Positions 54,110 to 64,000 of a stretch of DNA of 64,000 bases are shown piece by piece. The notes under the pieces were generated by a model. That model was given only the letters and a program-made list of their open reading frames with translations. It did no database searches and was not told the DNA's origin. The translations under genes and the position numbers were made by a program. The first letter of the stretch is position 1. Each line of letters opens with the position of its first letter. The stretch is from Pseudoips prasinana (Eukaryota; Arthropoda; Insecta; Lepidoptera; Nolidae), in NCBI GenBank assembly GCA_951640165.1, contig OX621234.1:5771001-5835000 (forward strand). The letters are read 5' to 3'.

Positions 54110-54215
54110 ATCAGGGGACGACAAACGAGCAAGTGGATCACCTGATGGTAAGTGATCACCGCCGCCCATTAACACTTGCAACACCAGAGGAGTCGCAAGT
54201 GCGTTGTTTTAAAAT
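54110..54215 (+). repeat. Common lepidopteran repeat fragment
   Basis: Contains gtaagtgatcaccgccgccc and aacaccagaggagtcgcaag, a string found very widely in moth genomes; probably a LINE or SINE 3' part. Confidence 0.6.
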
Positions 54216-54333
54216 GATTAGTTAAAAAATCGTTATTTGCAGATTATGCTAAAGGTATGAAAAGGAATAGTTGGGAATTTACTTCAATGGGTTATATGAA
54301 GCATTGCCAGCGCTCTACACCATTACAGATTCC

Positions 54334-54504
54334 TTATGGGTTGAAGACGGGCATGGTGGCTATTTTGGCCTTCACCTCGTCGGAGGCGTCGTCGCAGAGC
54401 AGCAGAGTGTGCGAGTAGCCCATGGTCACCTGCGTGATGTTCAGCCCGTCCATGCGGGACACCTCCTTCGGCCGCGCTGTCGACTTGTTGATCTCACCCA
54501 AACC
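54334..54504 (-). CDS. Rcc2: Rcc2 terminal exon
   Basis: 171 bp; acceptor taatttccag, phase 0, ends with TAA at 54336-54334. Encodes GLGEINKSTARPKEVSRMDG, then the conserved MGYSHTLLL and an acidic tail. Confidence 0.93.
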   Translation of the reverse strand, partial: GLGEINKSTARPKEVSRMDGLNITQVTMGYSHTLLLCDDASDEVKAKIATMPVFNP

Positions 54505-57500
54505 CTGGAAATTACGTAGTTATATAACTAGCTGTGCCCCGCGGTTTGACCTGCGATAAAAACTTTATAAATCCGAATAACACATAGGCTTATAGCCTGT
54601 GTTTTAATTCGGGTATATACAACATTGTACCATTAATATCCCGAAGACAGACAGAGCTCCTAGCATATAGCGACAATGTTTACTCCAACCAATATACAAC
54701 ATGTAACGTAATTAACCCACACCCTCAGACACCCAATTAGAATATTATGTTGTAATCATAATTCATACACGGAATTTTTTATTTAACATGTATATGCATT
54801 GTTATTTACTAAATTAGTTTCTTGGAATAAAGTTTATTTTTATTTATTTTTTTGTGAATGATGGAATTTGTATGAATATAAATAAAACTGAGATTTCAAA
54901 GTCTTATTACTTTGAATTACGGTTCGTTTCAATTTGTTTTCATTGTACAGGGTTAAGATGACAACAATTTCCGTAGTTTTCATTATTTTGGGATAAAAAT
55001 TACCTATATTAAAAATGATATAAATCGATTCAGTAAACGATTCTGAACAAACTATTTTCAGGATGTGCTTTAATTAAGTTACATGTTGTATAAGCATCGG
55101 CATTCGATCCCGGCGTGGCCAGAGGAGGCGCGTGTGTAGCGCTCGACCCAGGCGGCTGGAGGGCGGGCGCGGACGGCTTCCACCCTCGCCGCGGGTCGCG
55201 CGGAGGAGACCGGACGAATGTACGCGTTCTGGTTCCAGGTGGCAAGGGTCCAGGCTTTGCCGTAGCTCTGGGTTCCCTGGTGGCGTCACTCGTCCGGCCC
55301 TGAGAAGGACCCGACGAGTTCTCGTTCTTTTTCATCTTCTTGGCGATAAAAAGTTGAGGGTAGGCAGAGAAAAATTTTCTGCTGCAGAAGAATCTTGAGG
55401 CGAAGCTTCCCTCGCGGCCCTACGACCCGACGGTCGGGTTGCAGGGTTGCGCAAAGCGCGAGGTGTTGGGCCCGAGCGAGGTCTCTGCGGTTGGCGAGCT
55501 TCCTAGGCGATCGGTGCGCGCGCGCACCGAGCAAACCAACCCGTCAAATATATATACAACTAGCTGTGCCCCGCGGTTTTACCCGCGTTAAACTTTATAA
55601 ATTATCACAGCTCCTCCCCCGTAGGTGATAGCCTTATAATATGTAGCCTATATGTTGACCCGACCTCTTAGTAATATACATGCAAAATTTGAAGTAAATC
55701 CATGCAGTACTTTTTCAGTTTAGCCTGGACATATACATACAGACAAACAGAACAGACAAAAATTCTAAAAACTGTATTTTTTGCTTCGATATCGATTGTA
55801 GATCACGCCCCAGGAATCCTTTTAAAAAAATATCAAATGAACAGTTTTCTGTTTCCTACGATTTTATTATATGTATAGATTATGTAAACAAAGATTAGCA
55901 GAAGCTCTTACCAGTTCCCCGTAGGTGGGCGCGACGCCCCACGCCACCAGTGTGTCGTCGGCCGCGATCACGATGGACGTGTTGCTGGTGCCCACGCTGC
56001 GGATGTTCCAGCCTGCGCACACACATGTCATAATAATACTACACATCTTACTAACCTTGCGGAAGTTAAAACGATGCGATAAGACCACCCATTGTACTAT
56101 AATTTTTTGTCCTACCTATTTATCCTGCTTGTGTGTACAATCTATTCTATTAAAACTCAGATAACATATATATTGTCTCTTTGGGTAATCACGTCCAAAC
56201 TTTTAATGCTTTGTCAATTAAGCTCTACAAAAAAAAATTAAATATATGCACTTTACTCGATAACTGAAATTCTGGCATAACTCCTTTAATGAATAACTGC
56301 GATGATGGTGATTCTTATAGGTCATCGAAATTTATACATTCTATGGTGAATAAAAATGGGGAGTTAACCCATAAGACATACAAATTACAGTAAAAAATTG
56401 TTTATCATATTTCTGCATCGCTATTTTATTTAGTGCATGATGAATAGATATTTCTTCATCACTTGGGTATTAACATACACTTGTACTTGACAAGCCCACA
56501 ATACATTACATAAACATAGTAGAATATAGTATAATAGAAACAAAAAAAAAATTAATAAGCCCCTCCGTGCGGTCTGTCTTATTACACACAATTTATTTTT
56601 TAAGCCTCTAATAAATAACAAGTGACTAAGCAATTATTTATAAATTTACTACTACTATATTAAAATTAAAGAATTGAAGACAATTTAAAATATTTATTAT
56701 TTCATGATACATTTCTTATTATTTTGTTTTCATATATTTATTTGATTAATTTGTTTATCTCTATTATTAAGTTCATTTCCTATTTGAATGTTGTGTTGTT
56801 TTAATGAGTATTTTGTATATACCTATTATAAATCAAACGAACTTACCTGTGAAGTTCGATGTTAATTATGTGAATGTGTTGGTCCAAGACGTCCTCTTCT
56901 TTGTAACTTGTAGTAGACGTATCGTCTCGCCTTTTAACCACGTATTTTTAAAGTTATCTCAGAAAAAACCTTTTTCATCGTATCCGGAACGCACCCGAAC
57001 GCGCCTCTCGTCGCTTGAAACGTCACCGCTAGCTGTCATTTAGTTTGTAGATACCGTATTTCACGGCCTGAAACTTAGGGTATTTGTGAGCAAATTGGGT
57101 TTTAATTGGGTGGGAGTTAGGACGTCTTGGACCAACACATTCACATAATTAACATCGAACTTCACAGGTAAGTTCGTTTGATTTATAATTATGTTACATG
57201 TGTTGGTCCAAGACGTCCTCTTCTTTGTAACTTGTAGGATGTTCAAAGGGCCGTGAAATGTGGAGCTGAGGGTACAGACAAAAACAGTTTAATTTATTGA
57301 TATATGTGTATTTTTAATGGGTCTCATAATTTCTGTAAGGGACAACAGTTATTTACTTACTTAGAGTTACAAAATATAAACTATATATTTTAGTAGATAT
57401 TTTTAATAATTACTAATACATCCAAGTATATTTCCAGTAAACAATTTAGGTGATTCAACAACGGGTCTGTTGTACAAACGAGCATCAGAGCGTCAGCCTG

Positions 57501-60500
57501 CAGGTTTTCTGATTAGGTCTATGTTTAATCCACTCATTTTTGCCTTAGACAAGGATACATGTCTGGCGTTATGTGAGCTAAATATATTGGTATTGATGCC
57601 ACTTTCAGCCAGTTTCTTTAATCCACCGACTAATGGATTCAGACCCAATTGCTTTATATGGTTTTTAGAACTAATAAGCAATTTACCTTTACTTATGGCT
57701 CTCAGCTTCTCTGTCACTTTTATGTAATCTAAAAGTGCTACAGCTGGGTTTGTTAATAATGGAATGACTAGCACAGGCTGGCGTGTGCCATTTTAATGTG
57801 CTCTGTAATTTTAATAATTATTTTATCACTTTGGTTAATTATTCTCCAGTTTAATCAGATTAAGAGTTAGTACTTCGTGTGCTGTAAGTAATGCTAGTAG
57901 GGTGACCACCTTTTATCCTAACAATTTTAATGATATTTGTACATTTGGATAAAATGTGCATAGATAATTTAATACTATGTTGGGGCCCCATGTAATGTTA
58001 TATCTAGGGATATTTGGTCTTAATTTTGACACATTTTTAACAAAGTGTTTCACAAGTTTATGTGAACCAACTTGTGTTCCTAATAGAGGAGACACTGCAG
58101 AACAGACATGACTTGAGGCTACCATATTTTAAGCCCTGGTTGTACAATACAGTGGGAAAATTTATGACATCTTCAGGTGAAGCAGAGAGAGTGTTCATAT
58201 AATAACATAAACAGTGGTCCCATCAGTGTTTAAGGCAGGTATTGTATTAGGTATAACTACTTTCCGTAATTTATGCCATCATAATATCTATGGATAATTT
58301 TGAGGCATTCCTTATCATTAGTGCTTGACGCATAAGACTCCTGACACCAGCATAAGCTTGGAAGTGGGCGTGGCTGGCCGCTGATCGAGATCAGCAATGA
58401 TCTGTTAGGTGTAAAGAAAATTGGTTCAGATTCAAGAAGGCTCACAAACATGGGGTACCATGGTTGTGTTGGCCAGTAGGAGGCGACTATATTAGCTTAT
58501 CCCTTTATTATATATAGCTTATTACCCTTAGCTTTCTCATTCTTTATTTTTTTTATGGTTTTAAGTAATAATGAGAATGGGAGGAATGCATAAAAATATA
58601 TTATTCCAAGATAATGTAAAGGCATCTATTGAAAAAGCATCAGGGTCTCTTTTCCAAGAGACAAAAATTTCACATATTGTGTTACCTCTTGTTGCAAACA
58701 GGTCTAACTCAGGTTGCCCCAATAAGGATACTATTTGTTTAAATGCATGTTCAGACAGCTCAAATTCTATATTTGCAAGGTCCCTTCTCAATTCTTTATG
58801 AGCTAGGGAGTTATCTTTGAGTTATATATAAGAGGTAAATAAATGTATATTTCTAATTTACCACCATTAGCAATATCTTTGGATTGTATATAAGAGGTAA
58901 TTAAATGTATATTTCTAGTTTATCACCATTTCCAATATCTTTGAATTGTATATAAGAGGTAATTATATGTATATTTCTAATTTACCACCATTGTCAAATT
59001 TTTCTAGTAATTTTGTTAAGGTTAAGGTATTAGACCCTACCCATGCGATTAATATATGAAATAGCAGTGGTCTTGTCCATTCTTAAGAGAATTTGGCAAT
59101 TTTTGCAGATATGACTTTGAACGCATAAGAGCTGCAAGTAATTCTAGATAGTTAATGTGATTTTTACTTTCTACTTGAGTCCAGTGTCCACCTTACAACT
59201 GGGAGTCACAAGCAGCACCCCAGCCAGTCAAACTAGTGAATATCATTTTTAGCACTAGAATCTATGTGCTCTATACCAGTTAAAGTCTGATTTTAAAGAT
59301 TTTAATAAGATCATTATTTTATTTATAATTATCATTATTTATTAAATTGAGGTATTTAATTCTTTCAAATACTTTTGTGTATAGCCATTCATACTTTACA
59401 ACTGGACAGACAGGTGTGAGAAGACCAAGAAAATATGCAAACTGTCTTACCCTGCAATGGTCTAGCTTAGAGAAATATAAGAGATAATTTGTAATATTAA
59501 AAAAAAAATTCATTTGGTAATTCAAGTGTCATTTCTGAGGAATTGAGGATAAAACCTAAAAAATAACATTTTTGAGAGGGTGTTAGTACACTTTTATCAT
59601 AATTGATGATAATCCCAATGTGGTTAACAAGTTGGGATTCATATGTAAAGTATTTATTAAGTCTGAGTGTGATTTTGAAATTAGAAGTAAATCATCTAAA
59701 TACATAGTACATAAAATACCCTGAGATCTAAAGTATTCTATGATAGGTTTTGTTATATTTGTAAATACATAAGGTGTAATGTTTAACCCGAAAGGGAGGA
59801 CTCTAAATTCAATTAACTTATCTTTCCATTGAAATCTCAAAAGCTGTCAAGAGCTGTGGTATATACTTATAGCAAAGTATCCATGTTTAAGGTTAATCTT
59901 GGCCACATATCAATTTCATAGCAGTCCTAACATCCTCTAGTTTAAAGTGTGATATATGTACGTATGTACTTGTTAAGTACTTTTAAATTGAATATGAAAC
60001 AGAACTCTCCATTAGGTTTTGGGGTTAAAAAATAGGGGACAAAAACTGATGTCTAAGTGGCAGACATTCTGTTACTGCACTAATTTATATGAGATGAGTT
60101 ATCACATTATCAATTTCCCTAACTACAACATCTGAAATTAGATAGGTGACCCAGTAATGGGTATTTTATAACCATTAATCCAAGACAAGATTGTTTTATC
60201 ATTGGTAATAGAATACCACATATTGTAAAAATTAAGAAGCCATTCAGCTTACTGTATCTCTACTTCCTGTGTTTGAATGGCTGTGCCTACTAAATAGGTC
60301 GCTGTGGTGGACGCTTGGAGGCTTATTTGTTGTGGGTTGCTCTGCCCGCACTCGGAGCTGGTGGTACCTGTTGCTGTCTGCGAGGCGGGCCCCAGTAGTT
60401 TAAAGTCTGCTTCTGGTTTGGCTTTTCTGCTGGTCTGGAATACCTTGTTTCAGAGCCAGTTTTAGTCTGTGTTACTATATCTTTGGTTTTTGTTATCTCA

Positions 60501-62094
60501 ATGTCCGTATTTTTGTCCTTTAACATTGCACTGAGAGCTACTCCTATGCAGGCAATTGCTTGACCCAGCAATTTCTGTTGGTATACTGGTTCAGATATAG
60601 CTGCCTTTATTTCAGGGTTTAGGCCTGGTGCCTCCAAGAACTTGCAGTTCTTAGGAATGGTAACCATTTTTAAGAGTTCCAATCTTTGGTCTTTTTGAAG
60701 ACCCTTTTTCGTAATATGTTCCCAGCGGGATGCTATGTCACTGTTAATGCTTGTACCATATTTGGTGTTTTCAGCAGGGTCTTGCCCTGATATGTCGTTC
60801 AGTAACTCAGGCACTTGATCTGGTTCGACCCCAGATTGCACCAAATCAATTGGTTGCCCTTTGGGTATTTCAGTTGTTTCTGTCTGTTCTAAGACAGGTT
60901 CATTTAGCGTGTCTTGCACATCATTGAAAGCAGGCAACTCTGAAATAACAGGATGCCATAAATAGAAGGCATGTACCACAATATGGCCATATGATTCTGG
61001 ATGAAATATACCTCAGCGAGTATATTCACATATTATTTAAATAGTTCGGAATAAACCACATGGGTATTATTTTTCGTTAGTACTACGAAACCACACGAGT
61101 ATATTCTCAAACATTTGGCATAGTTTTGCCGAGGAGTAGTCATCATGAGCAGTGAGATTTATCATATTATTACACGGCGGAAAAGGTCACACGACATATT
61201 TACTACATTTAAATATGTATGGATAGCTTAAGACTTACCTTCGTTAGTATCCAGATCGTTGGGTGTCCTTTGCTTAATTGATTTCTTTATTTTTTTCATT
61301 TGGCGGTATATCGAGTCAACGGCGGAATCATCTCGGCGTTTGCGTTTGTGTTTTCCCATATTACAATGTAAAAACGATTTAACACTAGTGTATGAGGAAT
61401 ACAACACTTTGATTTATTCTTAAACTTGCTATTTGTAGACAAAAATAAAAATTACTTGAAGAAATTTAATACCACGTGGTTTACTCGGCGCGCACGAAAA
61501 CGTTAATGACAGCTAGCGGTGACGTTTCAAGCGACGAGAGGCGCGTTCGGGTGCGTTCCGGATACGATGAAAAAGGTTTTTTCTGAGATAACTTTAAAAA
61601 TACGTGGTTAAAAGGCGAGACGATACGTCTACTACAAGTTACAAAGAAGAGGACGTCTTGGACCAACACATGTAACATAATAATTGGTACATGGGACATG
61701 TTTTATGTTTTTATTTTAATGTTTTTTATTGGTGTACCATAATATAATAAATAAATAAATGACACAAACATTTCTATTATATCCCCAAACTAAAATAGTG
61801 TTGACAAACTATTACATCTTGTGGGAGATCTGGAATCTAAACCAAGCCGAATGCTGTATATCATATGTATATAATCCTGTTTGTGTGTGTGTATGTGCAG
61901 CATAACATATAGCAAATGCGTGCTGACTAAATGTCTACAGCAAGTAGTAAGAGTAATAAGTAATGTTATATAGACATCTCGTGTACAAAAGCAAGTACTA
62001 ATAATCAAATACATACCACTGAGATCTTGCACGGGCTTAGGATACATATTGGCTTCCCCAGTCCTCTTGGTCTGTCCGAACAAGAACAGCCCTC
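54334..62094 (-). CDS. Rcc2: RCC2 (TD-60) homologue, last three coding exons
   Basis: Exons 62094-62017, 56012-55912 and 54504-54334 join in frame on the - strand with AG/GT borders and encode the C-terminal ~116 residues of an RCC1-repeat protein. Matches to RCC2 rather than RCC1 are GLFLFGQTKRTGEANMYPKP, GWNIRSVGTSNTSIVIAADD, WGVAPTYGEL and VTMGYSHTLLLCDDASDEVK, with the short tail ending FNP. In animals RCC2 is a beta-propeller protein of chromosomes and the inner centromere that acts in mitosis and on small GTPases. Upstream exons lie beyond the window. The larger intron contains a DIRS-like retrotransposon in the same orientation. Confidence 0.93.
54525..54690 (+). repeat. 'ccccgcggttt' repeat copy
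   Basis: Begins aactagctgtgccccgcggt 20 bases past the terminal exon's acceptor, inside the last Rcc2 intron. Body ttataaatccgaataacaca and ttatagcctgtgttttaatt. Confidence 0.7.
54690..55080. other. Rcc2 intron, AT-rich
   Basis: Nothing recognised. Confidence 0.35.
55085..55545. other. GC-rich block in Rcc2 intron
   Basis: About 460 bp of GC-rich DNA with frames open on both strands (for example 55030-55335 on - and 55132-55398 on +) but no known domain. Composition differs sharply from both flanks. Possibly an inserted piece of a GC-rich retroelement or of a duplicated gene's 5' region. Confidence 0.4.
55555..55870 (+). repeat. 'ccccgcggttttacccgcg' repeat, long copy
   Basis: aactagctgtgccccgcggt through gcagtactttttcagttta g and gatatcgattgtagatcacg. 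Its right end is 42 bases from the Rcc2 exon 55912-56012. Confidence 0.75.
55912..56012 (-). CDS. Rcc2: Rcc2 exon (second from last)
   Basis: 101 bp; acceptor gtgtgcgcag, donor ctg|gtaaga. Completes the split Gly, then WNIRSVGTSNTSIVIAADD and LVAWGVAPTYGEL. Confidence 0.93.
56165..56800. other. Rcc2 intron, AT-rich
   Basis: No recognised element before the DIRS-like retrotransposon. Confidence 0.35.
56878..57040. repeat. DIRS-like element, left inverted terminal repeat
   Basis: Exact or near-exact reverse complement of 61505-61671. Confidence 0.9.
57118..57245. repeat. Putative internal complementary region
   Basis: 57121-57190 is the inverse of 56826-56897, and 57197-57236 repeats 56874-56912 directly. 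A pair of opposed terminal sequences next to each other is what a DIRS circle-junction template looks like. Confidence 0.55.
57493..57774 (-). pseudogene. DIRS-like tyrosine recombinase, C-terminal part
   Basis: 93-residue frame: ALLDYIKVTEKLRAISKGK, KLLISSKN, GGLKKLAESGINTNIFSSHN and ARHVSLSKAKMSGLNIDLI. The HxxR box is represented by HNARHVS. The catalytic Tyr region lies beyond the frame end and was not confirmed. The N-terminal half is broken. Confidence 0.7.
58560..59250 (-). pseudogene. DIRS-like RNase H region, fragmented
   Basis: The reverse complement shows LTGWGAAC, GGHWTQVE, HINYLELLAL (RNase H of DIRS type). The frame 58791-58561 has GQPELDLFATRGN and SWKRDPDAFSIDAFTLSW, the segment that follows. 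Several frame breaks. Confidence 0.7.
58801..58995. repeat. ~60-bp tandem repeats inside the DIRS-like element
   Basis: Three units with tatataagaggtaa(a/t)taaatgta, tatttctaatttaccaccat and caatatctttg between 58820 and 58995. Confidence 0.8.
59530..59880 (-). pseudogene. DIRS-like reverse transcriptase fragment
   Basis: Frame 59840-59583: FRVLPFGLNITPYVF (domain B region) and MYLDDLLLISKSHSD (domain C, two catalytic Asp). The upstream RT is shortened and out of frame. Confidence 0.8.
60323..61359 (-). CDS. DIRS-like gag, apparently with a 299-bp intron
   Basis: Exon 1 61359-61239 starts MGKHKRKRRDD, continues SIYRQMKKIKKSIKQ and ends at a strong donor gaag|gtaagt. Exon 2 60939-60323 begins after ttatttcag, completes a Glu codon, and runs LPAFNDVQDTLNEPVLEQ to SAGRATHNK and a stop, about 245 residues in all. 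The second part has ASRWEHITKKGLQKDQRLEL and YQQKLLGQAIACIGVALS, as in DIRS-type gag. The joined reading frame is open. The longer frame to 60979 reads into the putative intron. Confidence 0.65.
61505..61671. repeat. DIRS-like element, right inverted terminal repeat
   Basis: Partner of 56878-57040. Short frames across the repeat are shadows. Confidence 0.9.
62017..62094 (-). CDS. Rcc2: Rcc2 exon (third from last)
   Basis: 78 bp; acceptor ccttggttgcag, donor agtg|gtatgt. Encodes GGLFLFGQTKRTGEANMYPK and the PVQDLSG turn. The Met 15 bases upstream is in intron and should not be taken as a start. Confidence 0.93.
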
Positions 62095-62189
62095 CTGCAA
62101 CCAAGGCAAACATTTTATGGATTCTCCTTAAACTTCTTCACTCAATTAGGTGGCTTAAGAGTAAGTATTCACAGCTCCAGTTGCCATAA

Positions 62190-62450
62190 TAATAATATCT
62201 AGGGACAATGTCACACAGATCATCCTAGCCCCAAACTAAGCAAAGCTTGTACTATGGGTACCAGGCGACGATATACATACTTATATAAATAGATAAATAC
62301 TTATATACATAGAAAACATCCATGACTCAGAAACAAATATTTGTGCTCATCACACAAATATTTGCACTTACCGGGATTCGAATCCAGGACCACCAGCTTC
62401 GTAGGCAGGAGCACTACCAACTAGGCTACAGTGAACGTCATTGACCAGTG
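62190..62450 (-). repeat. tRNA-derived SINE, inverted
   Basis: On the - strand: head tagttggtagtgctcctgcc, B box ctggattcgaatcccgg, tail gctttgcttagtttggggct. Same family as 63045-63300, in opposite orientation. Confidence 0.85.
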
Positions 62451-62509
62451 GTAGAAACTTATTTACTGTAGAACAGACTTCAGTGTAAACTGATAGTAAT
62501 ATCCTGGGA

Positions 62510-62735
62510 CATTATTTACACACGGCCATCTGATCCCAAACTAAGCAGGGCTTGTACTATGAATACCAAATATACTACTTTTTTTTGTAAATAGGTACAA
62601 TTTATATAGACAATTACACCCAGATTCAGGACAAACAGACATGTTCATGCACATAAATATCTGTCCTGGGTGGGAATCGAACCCACGACCTGCGGCGTGA
62701 AAAGCAAGCATTTGCCAACAGCGCCAACAGGCCCA
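62510..62735 (-). repeat. tRNA-derived SINE
   Basis: On the - strand: aaatgcttgcttttcacgcc, gtgggttcgattcccaccca, gtgcatgaacatgtctgttt, tail ttagtttgggatcagatggc. Same family as 24000-24250. Confidence 0.85.
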
Positions 62736-62826
62736 TAAAAATAGTTTCAATTAAATAATAATAACAATAATGCGCTGTGCTTGAATTTGACAAGTTATAC
62801 GTTCATACAACAAATCCTCTTAATTT

Positions 62827-62890
62827 TTAGAGGAAGATATAGAAGCAAGTGATTTAGAAGAGTCTGCACCCGATGAAACTAAGGTAATTT
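62827..62890 (+). other. Exon-like segment, unassigned
   Basis: tttttag acceptor, 18 codons reading EEDIEASDLEESAPDETK, then aag|gtaatt. A basic KKKRRRWKV follows out of the exon. No family recognised; it may be a fragment of a mobile element. Confidence 0.25.
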
Positions 62891-63044
62891 AGGAAAAACG
62901 TGACAAAAAGAAGCGAAGACGCTGGAAAGTTGAAGACATAGCTGGGGGATACTGTCTTTCACACAACTCAACTAATATATGTATGTATATTATTACATCT
63001 AGCTCCTATGAAAGGTACAGGACATACATAGAAATGTTAACCAT

Positions 63045-63300
63045 GACGGTCACCATAGCCTAGTTGGTAGTGCTCCTGCCTACGAAGCTGGTGGTCCTGG
63101 GTTCGAATCCCGGTAAGTGCACATATTTGTGTGATGAGCACGCATATTTGTTTCTGAGTCATGGATGTTTTTTATGTATATAAGTATATATCTATCTATA
63201 TAAGTATGTATATCGTCGCCTGGTGCCCATAGTACAAGCTTTGTTTAGTTTGGGGCTAGGATGATCTGTGTGACATTGTCCCCAGATATTATTATTATTA
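63045..63300 (+). repeat. tRNA-derived SINE
   Basis: Head tagttggtagtgctcctgcc, B box ctgggttcgaatcccgg, tail gctttgtttagtttggggct and an (att)n end. Confidence 0.85.
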
Positions 63301-63304
63301 TTAT

Positions 63305-63430
63305 CGGGCGTAGTCTAGACCATTACACCGACGGCGCAGGCGACGGAGAAAGTGCGGGGTGCGCGTCCGCTCACGCGCACCGAGGGGGCACTGCGTCACC
63401 GTCCGCCGCGACACTCACACGCCACAAGGC
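63305..63430. other. GC-rich patch
   Basis: Sharply bounded GC-rich DNA (for example gcgggg, cgcgtccgct) in an AT-rich setting, directly after a SINE tail. The + strand frame has no known domain. Confidence 0.35.
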
Positions 63431-63870
63431 GAACTTATTGAATTTAAATATAAGACCTGAACTGTTAATCTAAACACTGTTTAACCAAGCAAATAAGTAG
63501 CTTAACCAAGTAACCAAACAAACTTTTCTATTTGGACAACCCATGTGGAGTCGTGTAATTCACAAATACCAATCCAAGTAACTCTAATTAAAATCATTCA
63601 AAAATATCTAATATTCAATGTGCTCTAATATTTTTTTTCTTTAATTGTATTTTAACCAACCCCAATTCCTATTATGAAACATTAGTAAAACTCAGTAAGA
63701 ATTCCTTTTTAGAAAATAGAAACATAAGTTTAATTATATTTGTTTATTCAATTGCGATGATTTAGAGGAACAGAATATTCAAGAACACACATAGACCACG
63801 TGTCTGAGTATTATGACAATCTTACTGCAATCTTCAACCCGTCTGCGAAGCGTCACGATTACGGCATATC
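63431..63870. other. AT-rich DNA
   Basis: Nothing recognised. Confidence 0.35.
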
Positions 63871-63879
63871 CCCCACCCC

Positions 63880-64000
63880 CACTTTTGAGTAACCCATAAA
63901 TAATTGTTTTGAGTCTGGATGTAATTTGAGTCCGTCTATTATGTTTGTAAAGTCGACGCAGGGATAGATTTACCTAAAGGGACTGTTGTCTCTAAAAAAA
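63880..64000 (+). repeat. SINE tail at window end
   Basis: gtaacccataaataattgtt, gagtccgtctattatgtttg and cgcagggatagattt match the second SINE family (40798-41000). A-run at the end. Confidence 0.65.

Larger units (their letters stand above)
56826..61690 (-). mobile_element. DIRS-like tyrosine-recombinase retrotransposon
   Basis: On the - strand it has gag (61359-60323 with an intron), RT (about 59880-59530), RNase H (about 59250-58560) and tyrosine recombinase (57774-57493). The ends 56878-57040 and 61505-61671 are inverted copies of about 163 bp. Extra copies of the terminal string ggtccaagacgtcctc at 57121 (inverted) and 57204 (direct) are consistent with the internal complementary region of DIRS elements. 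No integrase-type LTR is present. RT is damaged, so the copy is not autonomous. It shares orientation with Rcc2. Confidence 0.85.

Noticed and set aside
55085..55545. rRNA gene fragment in the GC-rich block
   Set aside because: No recognisable conserved rRNA core string was seen.
56826..61690. Endogenous retrovirus
   Set aside because: No LTRs, envelope or DDE integrase; inverted termini and a tyrosine recombinase point to a DIRS-like element.
61790..62113. RCC2 start at the Met near 62112
   Set aside because: The Met and next few codons lie before a clear acceptor (ttggttgcag) and do not match RCC2; the exon is internal.
63045..63115. Possible tRNA gene with gttcgaatc
   Set aside because: Same reason: it is the head of a SINE with an inverted relative at 62190-62450.

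Overview
This is a window of an insect nuclear genome, almost certainly a moth or butterfly (Lepidoptera). Genes are split by introns, and the intergenic and intronic DNA is packed with repeats I recognise as typical of Lepidoptera: tRNA-derived SINEs, RTE-type LINE tails with (CAT)n ends, the 'ggttccgtacc' repeat and the 'ccccgcggttttacccgcg' repeat. Species cannot be fixed from the window. No bacterial, viral, rRNA or functional tRNA gene was seen.

Two host genes are supported. (1) A JARID2 homologue (Jumonji/ARID PRC2 cofactor) lies on the + strand from about 5.7 to 26.9 kb. I reconstruct 13 exons with matching splice sites and reading phases at every junction, about 1195 residues; its 5' end lies outside or was not recognised. 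Domain order is basic N-terminal segment, long low-complexity region, JmjN, ARID, JmjC, cysteine-rich C-terminus. The JmjC pocket lacks at least one iron ligand, so the protein is probably not a demethylase. (2) The last three coding exons of an RCC2 (TD-60) homologue lie on the - strand between 54.3 and 62.1 kb; upstream exons are beyond the window. The two genes are convergent, separated by about 27.5 kb without any supported host gene.

Layout: 1-5.6 kb, LINE fragments, an inverted-repeat-bounded composite and a damaged RTE-type LINE; 5.7-26.9 kb, JARID2 with introns full of SINEs, LINE pieces, MITEs and several perfect hairpins; 27.2-28.8 kb, an inverted pair of a GGGGCCC-bearing repeat (a third copy lies at 2.6 kb); 28.8-31.8 kb, a tandem satellite with a period near 1.02 kb and internal sub-repeats; 33.5-34.4 kb, a 33-bp minisatellite with higher-order arrangement; 34.8-38.4 kb, very AT-rich non-coding DNA; 39-44.1 kb, LINE fragments and an RTE-type LINE; 44.8-48.4 kb, a large foldback element with roughly 0.8 kb inverted arms; 48.4-51.1 kb, two TTAA-flanked palindromic MITEs; 51.2-54 kb, a 0.55 kb direct duplication; 54.3-62.1 kb, RCC2, whose intron holds a DIRS-like tyrosine-recombinase retrotransposon (56.8-61.7 kb) whose gag appears to contain its own spliceosomal intron; 62.2-64 kb, SINEs in both orientations.

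All identities are from reading the sequence and family knowledge; no search or alignment program was run. Boundaries of repeats are approximate unless a terminal duplication is stated.
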